Origin: Adenophora triphylla var. japonica
Lineage: Eukaryota > Streptophyta > Magnoliopsida > Asterales > Campanulaceae
Length of the DNA stretch: 64,000 nt
Assembly (NCBI GenBank): GCA_022495995.1
Contig: JAFEMH010000074.1
Location: 744,001 to 808,000 of the forward strand
Reading direction: 5' to 3'
The translations under genes and the position numbers were made by a program. The notes under the pieces are model-generated. The model made no database searches. It saw nothing but the letters and a program-made list of their open reading frames with translations, and had not been told where the DNA came from. Of this stretch, positions 52,203-63,008 are shown piece after piece. Position 1 is the first letter of the stretch, and every line of letters begins with the position of its first letter.

Positions 52203-53756
52203 TTATTTTTTTATTATATGTAATCATCTTTATCGTTTATTATAGAGAATGTTTATTTTTTTATTATATGTTTTTGCATGTTTATTATAATAACATGCGT
52301 CCCTAGTTATTGTGAATAACTAGTATAAGTTGGTAATGGATAATCATAGAGATGATTATATGCATGGGATGCACATTACACTTATGGGTACTTGTTAGAG
52401 AACAAGGTACTGGACATGACCTACCTATGAGATTTATGACATGGTTTATGGTCATATATGTCATGATTAAATCTCATGATAGACGTCTCATTAAAATCCT
52501 TTGTACCTGAGATTATCATCATCTTCCACATGATGAACGTTGTGTTTGATATAGTCTAACACTATCTTTAATATGATAGCAATAATGGCTATGTTGGTAA
52601 AATTGGATTCTTGTATGGAAGAATGATAAGTAAAGATGGGATTTGTTCCTCTCGTGGAGAGAGATGTTTGCTTGGGCCCCTCGATGAATGGTGTTGATGA
52701 AATGTGTGGCCACACTCAAGAGGTTTGATAGAGATCAAATGCACTTGGATTATCAACATATTCGGAATTGAGAAAGCATTGAACAATATATAAGTTGACG
52801 TGGACCATGACTTATGTTCAATATGACATCGTGGAAAAAGGGATTGTGACATTGATCTATCAAGGAATCATGTTTTGATGTTATATTTAATTGGGTAGAC
52901 ATAATGGCATGCTAGAGTTCACTTATGTCTTGTGAGGTTGATGTTTCAACTCATTACCAACATAAAATATAATTCCTAAAGGGTCACCCACAAAGAACGG
53001 ATTGAAAATGTCTGAAAAATGGATTTTGGGTGAGGCGGGCGCCTCGAAGGCAAAAACTTTGGGATGCTGGGGACAAGGATTGTATTGCGCGAAACACGCC
53101 ATGTCCAGCACGAGACAATGCTTTTGGACAAGGGTAGCGTCCACTCCTAAGCAAGGCAAGCAACCGCTCCCAAGTGACAGATTACTTGTATCGCGCGAGA
53201 TACGCTATGTCCTACGAGGGACAAAGTCCGCCAGACTCCCTTTTCGGCTAGGAAAGAGGCTCTTATCCCTAAGGGTTAGGGATATTTACAATGTATAAAT
53301 AGAACCCTTTTTCCTCAGCCATAGTACACGTTTTAGGGTATTGGAAACACTAAAAATATTTATTTTGATTGAGAATCAAAGATCAAAAACACCCCAAATC
53401 AATTCTATAAACAGCCATTGATTGTTGAATAAAGATTCAACAATCGGGATCATCTAGCAACCCTACAAGATACAAGATCTTGGTTCGTTCACGTGTGGAT
53501 TACCGATAGAGGGTGATTCCGTTATCACCTAAAGCTTGAATATCAATTCATTGCAAGGAAGAACAAGGAGAAGATTAAAGGGTTGTCAACAATTCAAAGT
53601 TTGAATCTCAAATTCATTTCGAACAGCAAAATCGTTGTTAAGGTATGTTAAATCAATTTCATAGTTTTAATCTATTCATGTTAGACGGATTCATGGCTAG
53701 GGTTTTGTGTTATTTGTTAAAGACTTTCGCTGCGTTTGTATCCCCAAAACCCAACA
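52203..53756 (+). repeat. 3' LTR of Copia-2, 5' end rearranged
   Basis: Joins the integrase at 'catgagatg/tttatttttttattatatg'. That block repeats at 52248-52272 within the LTR itself, so the first bases are a partial duplication. The normal LTR start is missing. It ends AACCCAACA at 53756. Confidence 0.85.
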
Positions 53757-56455
53757 GAGATGAGGTCTTTTGTGGGAAGGGGTTCATCATCATCACTAGG
53801 ACCTCTCCTAATTGATGCGGAAATTGCAGGTCCAGCAGAGGGTTGGGGGGACCAGTTTTTGAAGGCAGGAGGCAAGGGGGTTTGGTAGTCTTGGAAGGGG
53901 TGGTTTGGGTCGTTAAGGTTTGATTCAAAAGAAGAAGAGGATGAGGAGGACTCCTTATTGAAATAGGAATCAGTCTTCCCACCCATTGGATTGATCAGGT
54001 TTCCTAGTTCATCAAACTTCCCAAAATTGGTGGCCAGCCGCTTGGCGATGTAGCTCATTCTGTGAACTCCTCTTTTGACATTCTCAATGGTTTTCCTTGG
54101 CTTTTCTTTTGTTGCGGTTTTCTTACAAGCCATCTTGAACCGCTTCCTTGGAGTCTCCCCCTGAACCTATACACTTACGTGCGGTTCAGATGATTGCGGT
54201 TGGGGGGGGGGGGAAGACTGCACTTGAGGAGGTGCGATCTGCTCTCCTTTTTCAGCTTGAGGTGCTATCCTCTCTTGATTTCTTTTCTCCAACCTCTCAA
54301 GTTATTCTTTAGGGAACTTTAGTGGAGCTTCATCTGAAGAGATTTTCCCTAAGGCAATCTTAGCAGCAGCTGCCATAGAGGGAATTTCAACCTCTTCCTC
54401 ATCTTCATCAACTGCATCATCTTCAACAGCCATTTCTTCACTTTCCTCTTCAGTAACTGGCCGCATCATCTTCAACAGCCATTTCTTCACTTTCCTCTTC
54501 AGTAACTGGTTCATCAACCAACACTTTATTCTTCAATTTTCTGGCCCCACTTGGCTCTCCAAAATATTCTACATGCGGTTTGGAAGTGGGTGCGGTTTTG
54601 GATTTCTTTTGGGGAGGTTCAACTATACTCTTCCCCTTCCTTGATTTCTTAACTGCTTTGCCAATAGCTGTATCAACAGTCTCTTGATTCATGGCCACAT
54701 AGGCCTCCTTTGTTGGTAAGGAATATCTATCCCAAATCTCCTTATAAGTGGCAATCTCCATTCTTGAACCTGAATGCATGACATACACTCAGGCCAAGGG
54801 ATTCTTCTCCATTAGACCAATCCACCATCAATTCTCGGTTAAACTTTCTAAGTTCCTCCAAATGCTCATAATTTTCAAAAATTGCGGTCATGAGCCTGCA
54901 GAAGGGCCTCCACCTCTAATCAAACCCTCTTTCCTTGGATTTGTAAGTGTCAATATGTGATGATAGTTCCCTCATCATAATCTTGGGCCAGTGCAGAGGA
55001 ATTTCATTGTAGATAGCTGAGCAGTACATCCACTGCTGCTGGCATGTGAAATTGTTGTGGTTTCCATTCTTACCAAAAAATCGACTTTCCAGTCAAGAAG
55101 CACATCAGTTCTCTAAAGTCCTTCCTAGGAACTGCCTTGTACTTGCCAGTCAAAGTAGGGAGTCAAGCAGTTGTAGACGCGGTTGTATCTTGAATCTCTT
55201 GGGAAACTCTCTCTTCAGCCTTGGGCACACAAAATTCATAGGTGTCCCTGATATCCATGTAGTCAATTGTGACATCCAATCCTTAAACATTTGCAATTAG
55301 GCATGGAATTGTCCTTCCATTTCCCAGATCTCTAACTCCAGAAACCGCATTAGTGTAGAACTGATCTACATAGGAGGGAATGGTGTAATGCTGCTTCTTG
55401 TTGAAAAGGGGAAGTACTCCAGAAGCCTTCATCTTCTTTATCATTTCTCTCCCCAAAGAATCTTTCTTCAGCTCTTCCTCTCTAATTTCCCAGCCTGGTA
55501 AGAAAAAGTGAGGACCCTACAAAAAGAAGTTTACAAAGTTAGATCCATTTTAGTAAGTCACAGTTCACATGCGGTTTAATCACAAATGCGGTTTAGCAAT
55601 AGTGCGGTTGAGAGAGTGAAATTTCTCAACTCCAAAGTGAATTATGAATTTTACACAGGTAATAAACACAAGAGCAGGAAATAACATGCGGTTTAGGTGC
55701 AATGCGGTCTATGTAAACATGAATATAAATAACATAACATCCAATAGATTAAGTGAGACATCATGCGGTTTCAAATGATAGTAATATGCGGTTTTCACAT
55801 GCGGTTTTACTATAAAGTGAAAATGCGGTTTAGCAGGGTATTTAATAGATGAAGTTCTAAGGTATATTCAATGTAAATTTTCAAAAAAAAATATAAGTAT
55901 GGAAAACATAATTTTGAAATCATACAATCCAACATATAGTGTAATTTTAGAAAATCAACATGAACAGTTTTATGAACATACGAAGAACACGAAGAACATC
56001 ACAAACAGAGGCATGATAAAATTTCACCAAAATCAATAAATAGCATATCAAAATGATCCCTAAAGGTTGTAGAACAATAATATAAGAGAAAAAATAAAGC
56101 TTTTGTCCAGAATCATCAAGAAAACATGAAATGGGTTTCAAAAAAAATCCCAAAACTGTAATTTCTAAAATTTACAACCTATATAAGTTTAGATCATCAA
56201 ATAAATTACATAAACAGAATTCTCATAGTAAAGCGAGCAAAACCCCACAAAAATCAATCAAAAATGAATAAGAAATGAGGTCTTAATCGACCAAAATCAA
56301 AAGAACCATACGAAGGGTTTTTTTTCAGTTCAACAATGGTGATTTTGCATAAATATAACGATTTACAATTAGAAACATACCATGTTGTTGAAAGCTTTCT
56401 TAGATGCTCTAGGAACTCTAGGAATTGCAGTTTTTCTAGTTCGTTTATGTGCCAT
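53757..56455 (-). pseudogene. Env-like gene of Sire-C, exon 1 (56455-56381) and N-terminal part of exon 2 (55516-53757)
   Basis: Exon 1 encodes 25 residues starting at ATG 56455 (MAHKRTR, IPRV) and ends ATG|GTATGT, a perfect donor. The acceptor CTTTTTGTAG at about 55517 opens exon 2 in phase 0 with FFLPGWEI and LGREMIKKM, as in Sire-A. Then come YTIPSYVDQFYTNAV, PTLTGKYKAVPRKDF, IPLHWPKIMMRELSSHIDTY, a Lys-rich stretch (KAVKKSRKGKS) and an acidic stretch with a 49-bp duplication. After a further Ser-rich part the gene is cut by Copia-2 at 53756. Stops at about 55285, 55165 and 55075 and frame changes inactivate it. Confidence 0.68.
55517..56380 (-). other. Putative intron of the Sire-C env-like gene (864 nt)
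   Basis: Flanked by GTATGT and TTTTTGTAG. It is AT-rich, with many ATGCGGTTT motifs at 55569-55830. Its sequence is largely diverged from the Sire-A intron, apart from the splice edges and islands. Confidence 0.65.
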
Positions 56456-57142
56456 GAAATTTTTAAGAAGAGAGAGAATATATATAGAGAGAGAAAGTGA
56501 ATGAGCACAAGGAGGTACGATTTTGACAGTGAGTTTGTAGAAGGAGCAAGTGGTTGCATGAGACCGGTATATATAGGTGTTTTGAAGGTGGAGTGAAAAT
56601 AGGAGGTGATGATGGTTCTACTATCCCACTAAGTAAACCACCACAACAGTTTCACCCTTTCACCTTCTTCACATATCCCAATGACGGCTGATGTGAAGGG
56701 TTTAAGGAAATATTGATTTTGCATTAAATTCATTTAAATTTTGAAATATCATGGCAAATAATTGCAAAAGTATCCTTATTCAATTAATTTGTCTCAAAAG
56801 AGACAAGAATCAAATAATAAATATAGAAAACTTACCTGGGTACACGTGGCATGCAGTTTGATATAAAAAGCAAATTTTTTTTTAATTTTTTTAAGTAAGG
56901 AAAATAACAAACCGCTTGCAGAAGCTTCTTCAAAGCTAAGAAATGAACAACATTAAAAAATTTCAAGTGTTGGAACGCGGTTTGGATCATGCGGTCTTGA
57001 AGTATGCGGTTGAGAGCATGTGGTTGATTGCATGTGGTTTAGTTCACGCGGTTTCAACAAGAGTGAGGTTTTGAAACCTTAACACAATTTTGACCTAAAC
57101 AACATACTAAACACACAAGTTAGTAACAAAAAGCATATGAAC
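56456..57142 (-). other. Pol-env intergenic region of Sire-C
   Basis: No conserved ORF. GCGGTT motifs cluster at about 56975-57055, matching the Sire-A arrangement at 28100-28195. Confidence 0.65.
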
Positions 57143-58535
57143 TTATTTAAGTTCAAGCATACCCATTTGTCCTATAAGGAATGTAAACAACTTGGAGTCA
57201 AGAGCTTTTGTGAGGATGTCAGTAATTTGATTTTCTGTCCCCACATGCTCTAAATGGATGTTCCCCTTTTCCACATAGTCTTTGGGGAAATGATACTTGA
57301 TGTATATGTGTTTGGTTTTTGAGTACATGGCAGGGTTGTTGGATATTGAAATTGTTGAGGTATTATCACACATGATTAGGCAATTTCCTTCATTAATTTC
57401 ATAGTCCACCAACTGTTGCTTCATCCAAAAAATTTAACAACAGTAACTTCTAGCAGCAATGTATTCAGCCTCTATTGTTGAAACTGAAATTGAGGCTTGC
57501 TTTTTGTTTGCCCAAGCAACTAGTGTATTTCCAAGGTAGTGACAAGTTCCACTAGTACTTTTCCTATCTATGGTACAAGCTGCATAATCTGTATCTAAAT
57601 AACCTACATGTTTGAAATTCGAATATTTGAAATACCAAAGTCCAAGATTAGTAGTTCCATAGAGATAGCGTATTATACGCTTGACCGTAATTAAATGTGC
57701 TTCTCTAGGATCAGCTTAATAATGATCATAAACGCAAACACTAAATATAATATATGGTCTACTAGCATTTAAGTAAAGTAATGATCCAATCATACCTCGA
57801 TATAAGGTTTGATCAACCTTTTTACCTTTTAGATCTTTATCAAGTTTATTGCCAGTAGCCATGGGAGTATCATATGCTTTATCATTTTTCAGTCCAAACT
57901 TTTTGATTAACTCCTTTGTGTATTTGGCTTGTTTGAGGGAGATTCCTTCATCACATTGTTTGATTTGAAGCCCAAGGAAGAATGTCAATTCTCCCATCAT
58001 GCTCATCTCAAACTTTTTTGTCATTAGCTTTTCAAAAAGCTTACACAATAATTCATTAGTAGAGCCAAAAATAATATCATCAACATATATTTGGAAAAGT
58101 AAAGAATGATTATTATATTTAGCAATGAATAGAGTTGTATCGGTCTTACCGCGTTTGAAGCCTTTTTCTAGAAGAAATTTTGATAGAGTTTCATAACATG
58201 CCCTTGTAGCTTGTTTGAGTCCATACAAAACCTTTTGGAGTTTGTATACATGATTTGGAAATTTTGAGTCTTCAAATCCAGAAGGTTGAGCCACATACAC
58301 GGTTTCTTGAAGTTCACCTTTGAGAAAAGCACTTTTAACGTCCATTTGATAAAGCTTGACACGTTTGTAAGATGAATAGGCCAAGAAAATTCCGATTGCT
58401 TCTAGTCTTGCAACTGGAGCAAAAGTTTCATCGTAGTCAATTCCTTCTTCTTGCCTATATCCTTGTGCAACCAACCTCGCTTTGTTTCTAGTGATGCTTC
58501 CATTCTCATCCATCTTGTTTCTAAACACCCATTTT
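57143..58535 (-). pseudogene. RT (main part) and RNase H of Sire-C
   Basis: From the SINE boundary leftward the minus frame reads [70 protein letters not shown] and [16 protein letters not shown], so all RT_copia blocks including YVDD are intact. It continues to [15 protein letters not shown] and a stop near 57716. RNase H follows with stops near 57437: GYLDTDYAACTIDRKSTSG, ASISVSTIEAEYIAA and CDNTSTISISNNPAMYSKTKH, ending LGQMGMLELK-like at 57143. The long open frame across the RT (to 57716) is remarkable for an otherwise broken element. Confidence 0.9.
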
Positions 58536-58716
58536 TTTTCTCTTTTAAGAAGGGGATCAACACATTTCACCGCTCCCCCTTGATGCACTTCACAGAGGTG
58601 CCTAGCTATGCTAGGGAGGGCAATGTCATTCCCTCTAACCACTGGTGGGGGAATCGAACCCATGACCTCCAGGTTGGAAGCCATGAACTCTAACCATCAG
58701 GCTAAGACCCCGCGTG
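58536..58716 (-). mobile_element. tRNA-derived SINE inside the Sire-C RT
   Basis: A 181-bp insert flanked by a perfect 15-bp target duplication CTAAACACCCATTTT (58521-58535 and 58717-58731). On the minus strand it starts GCACGCGGGGTCTTAGCC. It shows a Pol III A-box-like TAGCCTGATGGTTAGAG (58704-58688) and a B box GGTTCGATTCC (58660-58650), and ends in an A-rich tail. This is the structure of a plant SINE moved by LINE machinery. It leaves the RT frame open, so an ATG in the SINE (58684) is in frame with RT. Confidence 0.9.
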
Positions 58717-58731
58717 CTAAACACCCATTTT

Positions 58732-59219
58732 GTACATATAACTCCTTGAACATTAGGTCTAGGAACTAATGTCCAAACCTTACATCCTTCAAACTGGTTG
58801 AGTTCTTCTTAAATAGCAACAACCCAACTTGAATCTTGGAGTGCTTCATCAATTTTCTTAATTTGAGATAATAAAGAAGTATGATCATCATAGTTTGATC
58901 TCCTTATTTGAACTCTAGCAAATAAATCACCAATGACATTTGAGAGAGGGTAATTGCTGACTTCACGAACCACAGGCGGTAAATCTGGTTAAACAGAGGT
59001 TTGCTGAAGATCTTCTATTGGTACATCGTTAGATCCTTCAGTGGAGTCATTGAATGTAAGTTGACGAAGAGGTTCAATTTGCTGAATGGGTGAATTCTCA
59101 TCAAAATCTTCCCTTGGAGATGCATCTGGAGTTAGAATTTCAGATGCGATTTCAAAATTATCTGAGGGAGGTTCAGTTGAGGTTGATGGATTTCCTTGAG
59201 TTGGATGATTGTGAGGTTC
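58732..59219 (-). pseudogene. N-terminal RT segment and integrase-RT linker of Sire-C
   Basis: Minus frames include a WVVAI, stop, EELNQFEGCKVWTLVPRPN block (about 58830-58745), the start of the copia RT domain, interrupted downstream by the SINE. The rest, Ser/Pro/Asn-rich, is linker. Confidence 0.7.
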
Positions 59220-60200
59220 TTAATTTGGCTCAGGTGAGGTTTTGGAAGTTTCACTTGTTTCATTAGATTCAACAAAATCATCAGCAACATTTGGAGCCAA
59301 ATGTGGCTCAAGGAGAGAATGTTCATCAAAAGTAACATGGACAGATTCTACTATCTTTAAACTAGATTTATTAATAACACGAAAAGCTTTTGAATGTTTA
59401 TCATACCCAATAAAAATACCTTTATCAGCCTTAGCTCCAAATTTACCTCTGTTTTCTCTTCCATTGTAGAGAATAAAACATTTGCAGCCAAAGATTTTGA
59501 AAAAGGCAATGTTGGGGATTCTTGCTCTACAAAGTTCATGTGGAGTTTTGTTGAAGGTTTTGTTCATGAGGGAGCGGTTTTGATTAAAGCACGCTGTGTT
59601 GACCGCTTCAGTCCAAAAAAACTAAGGAAGCCTGGCTTCAAAAATCATTGTCTTTCCAGCCTCAATCAACGTCCTGTTCTTTCTTTCCACAACCCCATTT
59701 TGTTGTGGAACACCAGTAGTAGAAAAATTGTGATCAATTCCATGGTCATCACAATATTGAGCGACACTGTTATTTTTGAATTATGTTCCATTAACAGACC
59801 TTACACTAACAATGTCATCTTCTTTTTGGGTTTGGAGCCGTCTAAAGAGTGAGGTTAGAATTTCATAGCAATCATCCTTTGTGATCATCATTTTAACCCA
59901 CGTTTATCTTGAGTAATCATCCACTACTACTAAAGTGTATCTATTTCCTCCAATGCTAGAAGTAGTGATGGTTCCAAGCAAATATATCTGAAGTAGTTGT
60001 AAACATCTTGAAGTTGATGAAGCAGTCTTGCTGGTGAAAGATGACGTAGTTTGTTTACCAAGTTGACAAGCATGACACTTTTCTGCATGACGATCAGCCA
60101 CTTTGGGTAAACCACGAACGAGGTTTTCCCTTTCAAATTTTGCAAGATACTTGAATTTCAAGTGGCTCAAATGCTTGTGCCATAGCCAGCTATTTTAACT
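59220..60200 (-). pseudogene. Integrase of Sire-C
   Basis: The pre-integrase zinc region MSHLKFKYLAKF...CHACQLGKQT (60170 segment) is followed by NRYTLVVVDDYSR with a catalytic Asp. The middle of the core is broken (59870-59570). The C-terminal segment (59567-59220) reads MNKTFNKTPHELCR, FFKIFGCKCFILYN and GIFIGYDKHSKAFRVIN, standard for copia integrase ends. Stops occur near 59900 and 59780. The plus-strand ORF at 59394-59852 is a shadow. Confidence 0.85.
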
Positions 60201-61015
60201 CACAGTTTTATCTATAAAACAGAGATTAGTAATACTACATGTAGAATATAAATCAATGATGTAAACATTACTCTTACGAATCCCTATGAGTAATGTGACT
60301 CCGGAGATGCCATCTTTGATAAAGCAATTTGATGAAGTGAAGTTGCAGTGCATTCCTTTGATTGAGAAATTGATAGGAGGTTGTGCTTAAGTTCTTCAAC
60401 AAGTGAAACCTTCTCAATGGTGAGATTTTCTCTGCTAATTCTTCCATAGCCAACAGTTTTTCCTTTGTTGTTGTCACCAAAGGTTACAGACGGACCGCTT
60501 GCTTAAATGACATTTTCCAATAAAGATCTATCTCAAGTCATGTGTCTTGAACCTCCACTGTCAAGATACCATTCATTTTATTTTGCCTTATAGTGACTAG
60601 CCATTAAGAGAGTACCTGAAAAATAGACATTTAAAAACGAGGTCCCCTTTATTCTTTTGGGTCCTGAGGTTAGCATATTTTGATAACCCACACCTGTTTG
60701 ACAGAAGGTGGATTATGATTTATGGCATTTGGTGTGAACATCAAAAGGCATTCTGCAGCCTTGTGATCAGAACCATTAGATACAGAGCAATGATGAAAGT
60801 TGTAAGCAAGCTGAGGTTTAACATACTATTTACTATTCTTAGAATTAGCATTTGTTTTTGGTACTGAGGTTTTGGCCTTGACAAAGGTGGTCATTTTAGG
60901 TTTTACCGCGGTTTTTCTAGTAATGCTCTTCTCGCTTTTGAAGGCATGAGGTGCAGTCGAAAAAGAAGGGCGGTCAGTCACAAATGGAACCTCATCAACA
61001 GTTTCATCCTCTGAA
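60201..61015 (-). pseudogene. Protease region of Sire-C
   Basis: EWYLDSGGSRH on the minus strand gives the LDSG active site (60553-60564), typical for Sirevirus/copia proteases. VGYGRISRENLTIEKVSLVEELKHNLLSISQ follows in part. Upstream is a Lys/Thr/Ser-rich linker with a possible second Cys/His cluster near 60760. Several stops. Confidence 0.75.
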
Positions 61016-62947
61016 TCATTTCATTTCATTTTTGTATTTTTTTCCCAAATTGTTTATTAGGGTAGACATAGTGGAAGTTAAGTTTAGCCTTTGGTTTCTG
61101 TCCTTTACCCTTTGAATCATAATGCTTTTATTAGGAATTTCATGAGTTTTTTTTGAAAATTCCTCATTCTTTACACAGCAAGATGCACACTTCAACTTGT
61201 CAACAATTTGGAATCCCAAGCCTTCTTTGTCACCACTATACTTTTGGGATTCAAGAATTTGATCCATGATAACACGAGATTTGGTCCACTCATCAATTAC
61301 CTTTTGGAGGTCATTGTTTTGAGCAACCAAGTCATCGTTTCTAAGTTGAAGTGATGCAACCTTGGTTTCTAGAGTGAGGTTTTGTTCAGTAAGAGGAGTC
61401 ATGCTTTTGACTTAGTATTTCAGAAGTGAAATTTTAATCTCAATACAATTTTCTTCGTTTTAAGCTGAGTAATTTCATTAGTTGCTAAAGACAAGGCTTT
61501 CTTAACATTTTCAAATTTACGGATCATCACTGCAGCTTTCTTTAACATTTCTTCATGTTCCATGGGAGAGACCTCTTCAACCTTTTTCAAAGATTTTTTT
61601 AGTTGAAATTGTTTTTGAAGGTGTTTCATTTTTATAGAGAAAAATGGGACGAGAGTAAGAACTATTCCCAATCTTATAACTAGGAGTGAGTTTCCCATTA
61701 TCATCCTCATTAATGATCCTAGCTTTCGTTTTCTTAGGAGCAACCTCTTCCTCCATATCTAAAGACTCGACTAATTCATTATCTGAATCATTAGAAGCAT
61801 CCTTGGCAATAAGGCAGAGATTAACCTCTTCGGTTTCATCTTCAATTCCTTCATCAGAATCTGTTTCAATGCAAGTAGCTAGCTCTTTTGAGTTCTTCTC
61901 CTCGACAACCATTACCTTACGGCGAGAAAATTTAGCAGGGTAGGTTTTCTTTTTCATGTATTCAAATCTTGGATGTTGACACTCAGAAGCAAAGTGATCA
62001 GGCTTTCTACAGTTGTAGCATACGAGGTCACTCTTTTTCTTTGTATCAGCAGCCTTGGAAAAAGTTGCTGGAGGTTTGACTTTTAAAAATGGTTTTGAGG
62101 TTTTACGAAATTTTTGAAACCTTTTCACAAACATGGCAAATTCATCATCATCCATATCGATGAGTGATGGGGTTGAAATAGAGGAATCTGAGGTTTGCTT
62201 TGATGAGATAGGTTTCTCCACATGTTCAATGACAGACATAGAAAGTGTTTTGAGTTTTCCCTCAACCTCTTCAATATGATCCAACTTGAGTTCATGGACC
62301 TTAAGATTTGCATACAAGTTACTTATAGAGTATAAGTATTAAGATCTTTAGAGTCCTCAAGAGAAGTGGCTTTATTAAACCATCTTGAATCCAAGGCAGC
62401 AAGAAATGTCATACTGATTTCTTTATCAGTTAAAATCTTACCAAGAGATAGACAAGAATTTAAATCTCAACATAGTGATCATAAGTTTGACTCAAGATTT
62501 CGTTGGGTTTCCTGTTGAAGTTGTTGTATTTCATTTCAACATCAAATTTCTTGTTTTCCTTGCAAAGGTCATCTCCTTCAAGGTAGCTTTCAATTGCATC
62601 CCACATTTATTTGGCAGTTTTGCATTTCATGACATTTTGAAGAGTTGAAATAGTCAAGGTTTCAGAGATGATATGTCTTGCTTTGCTGTCCAAAGCAACT
62701 AATCTCTTTTCTTCATCAGTCCACTCAGCTTTCAGCTTTTTGACATCTGGAGTTTCAGTGTTGGTGGTTGGATTAGTATTGGCCTTCATGGGAACAAAGG
62801 GGCCTTTGATCACGCAGTCCACCAGCATCTAATCAATGGTTTCCAAATGAATTAACATTCGGGTCTTCCAGATGTCAAAGTGGTCTTCATCCAGTAAAGT
62901 ATGTGTGAGTAGTTAATCGTTGTCATGATTTTTGAGTTTGCCATGAC
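61016..62947 (-). pseudogene. Gag of Sire-C
   Basis: The likely start is ATG 62947 (MANSKIMTTINYSH), with a frameshift before IHLETID-type sequence. Segments follow at 62828-62607 (DCVIKGPFVPM, EEKRLVALDSKARHIISETL) and 62317-61577. The second contains an intact zinc knuckle CYNCRKPDHFASEC (62020-61979). Downstream is an acidic stretch (ETDSDEGIEDETEE) and then a coiled coil (61402-61016, EQNLTLETKVASLQLRNDDL). Long gag with knuckle plus coiled coil is usual for Sireviruses. Frame breaks near 62860, 62600, 62330 and 61410. Confidence 0.8.
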
Positions 62948-62994
62948 AACAAGTTGTTAAGCTTGAAAAGCAAAAGAGTTTTATGAAGGTGTTT

Positions 62995-63006
62995 GCTCTG
63001 ATACCA
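62995..63006 (-). promoter_or_regulatory. Primer-binding site of Sire-C
   Basis: Minus strand TGGTATCAGAGC, exact copia consensus for initiator tRNA-Met, two bases from the LTR. Confidence 0.95.
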
Positions 63007-63008
63007 CT

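Larger units (their letters stand above)
48111..53756 (+). mobile_element. Copia-2: internally deleted Ty1/copia element of the Copia-1 family
   Basis: Two LTRs, PBS, gag, protease and integrase are present, but RT, RNase H and PPT are deleted: the integrase is fused directly to LTR sequence at about 52203. Host flanks are GGCAT on the left and GAGAT on the right, so no perfect target duplication. It splits the env-like gene of Sire-C. Confidence 0.88.

Noticed and set aside
58640..58716. tRNA gene
   Set aside because: A and B boxes are present but there is no tRNA cloverleaf end; an A-rich tail and a 15-bp duplication identify a SINE.
59394..59852. Plus-strand 152-residue protein
   Set aside because: It is the antisense shadow of Sire-C integrase, whose minus-strand frames contain real integrase motifs.
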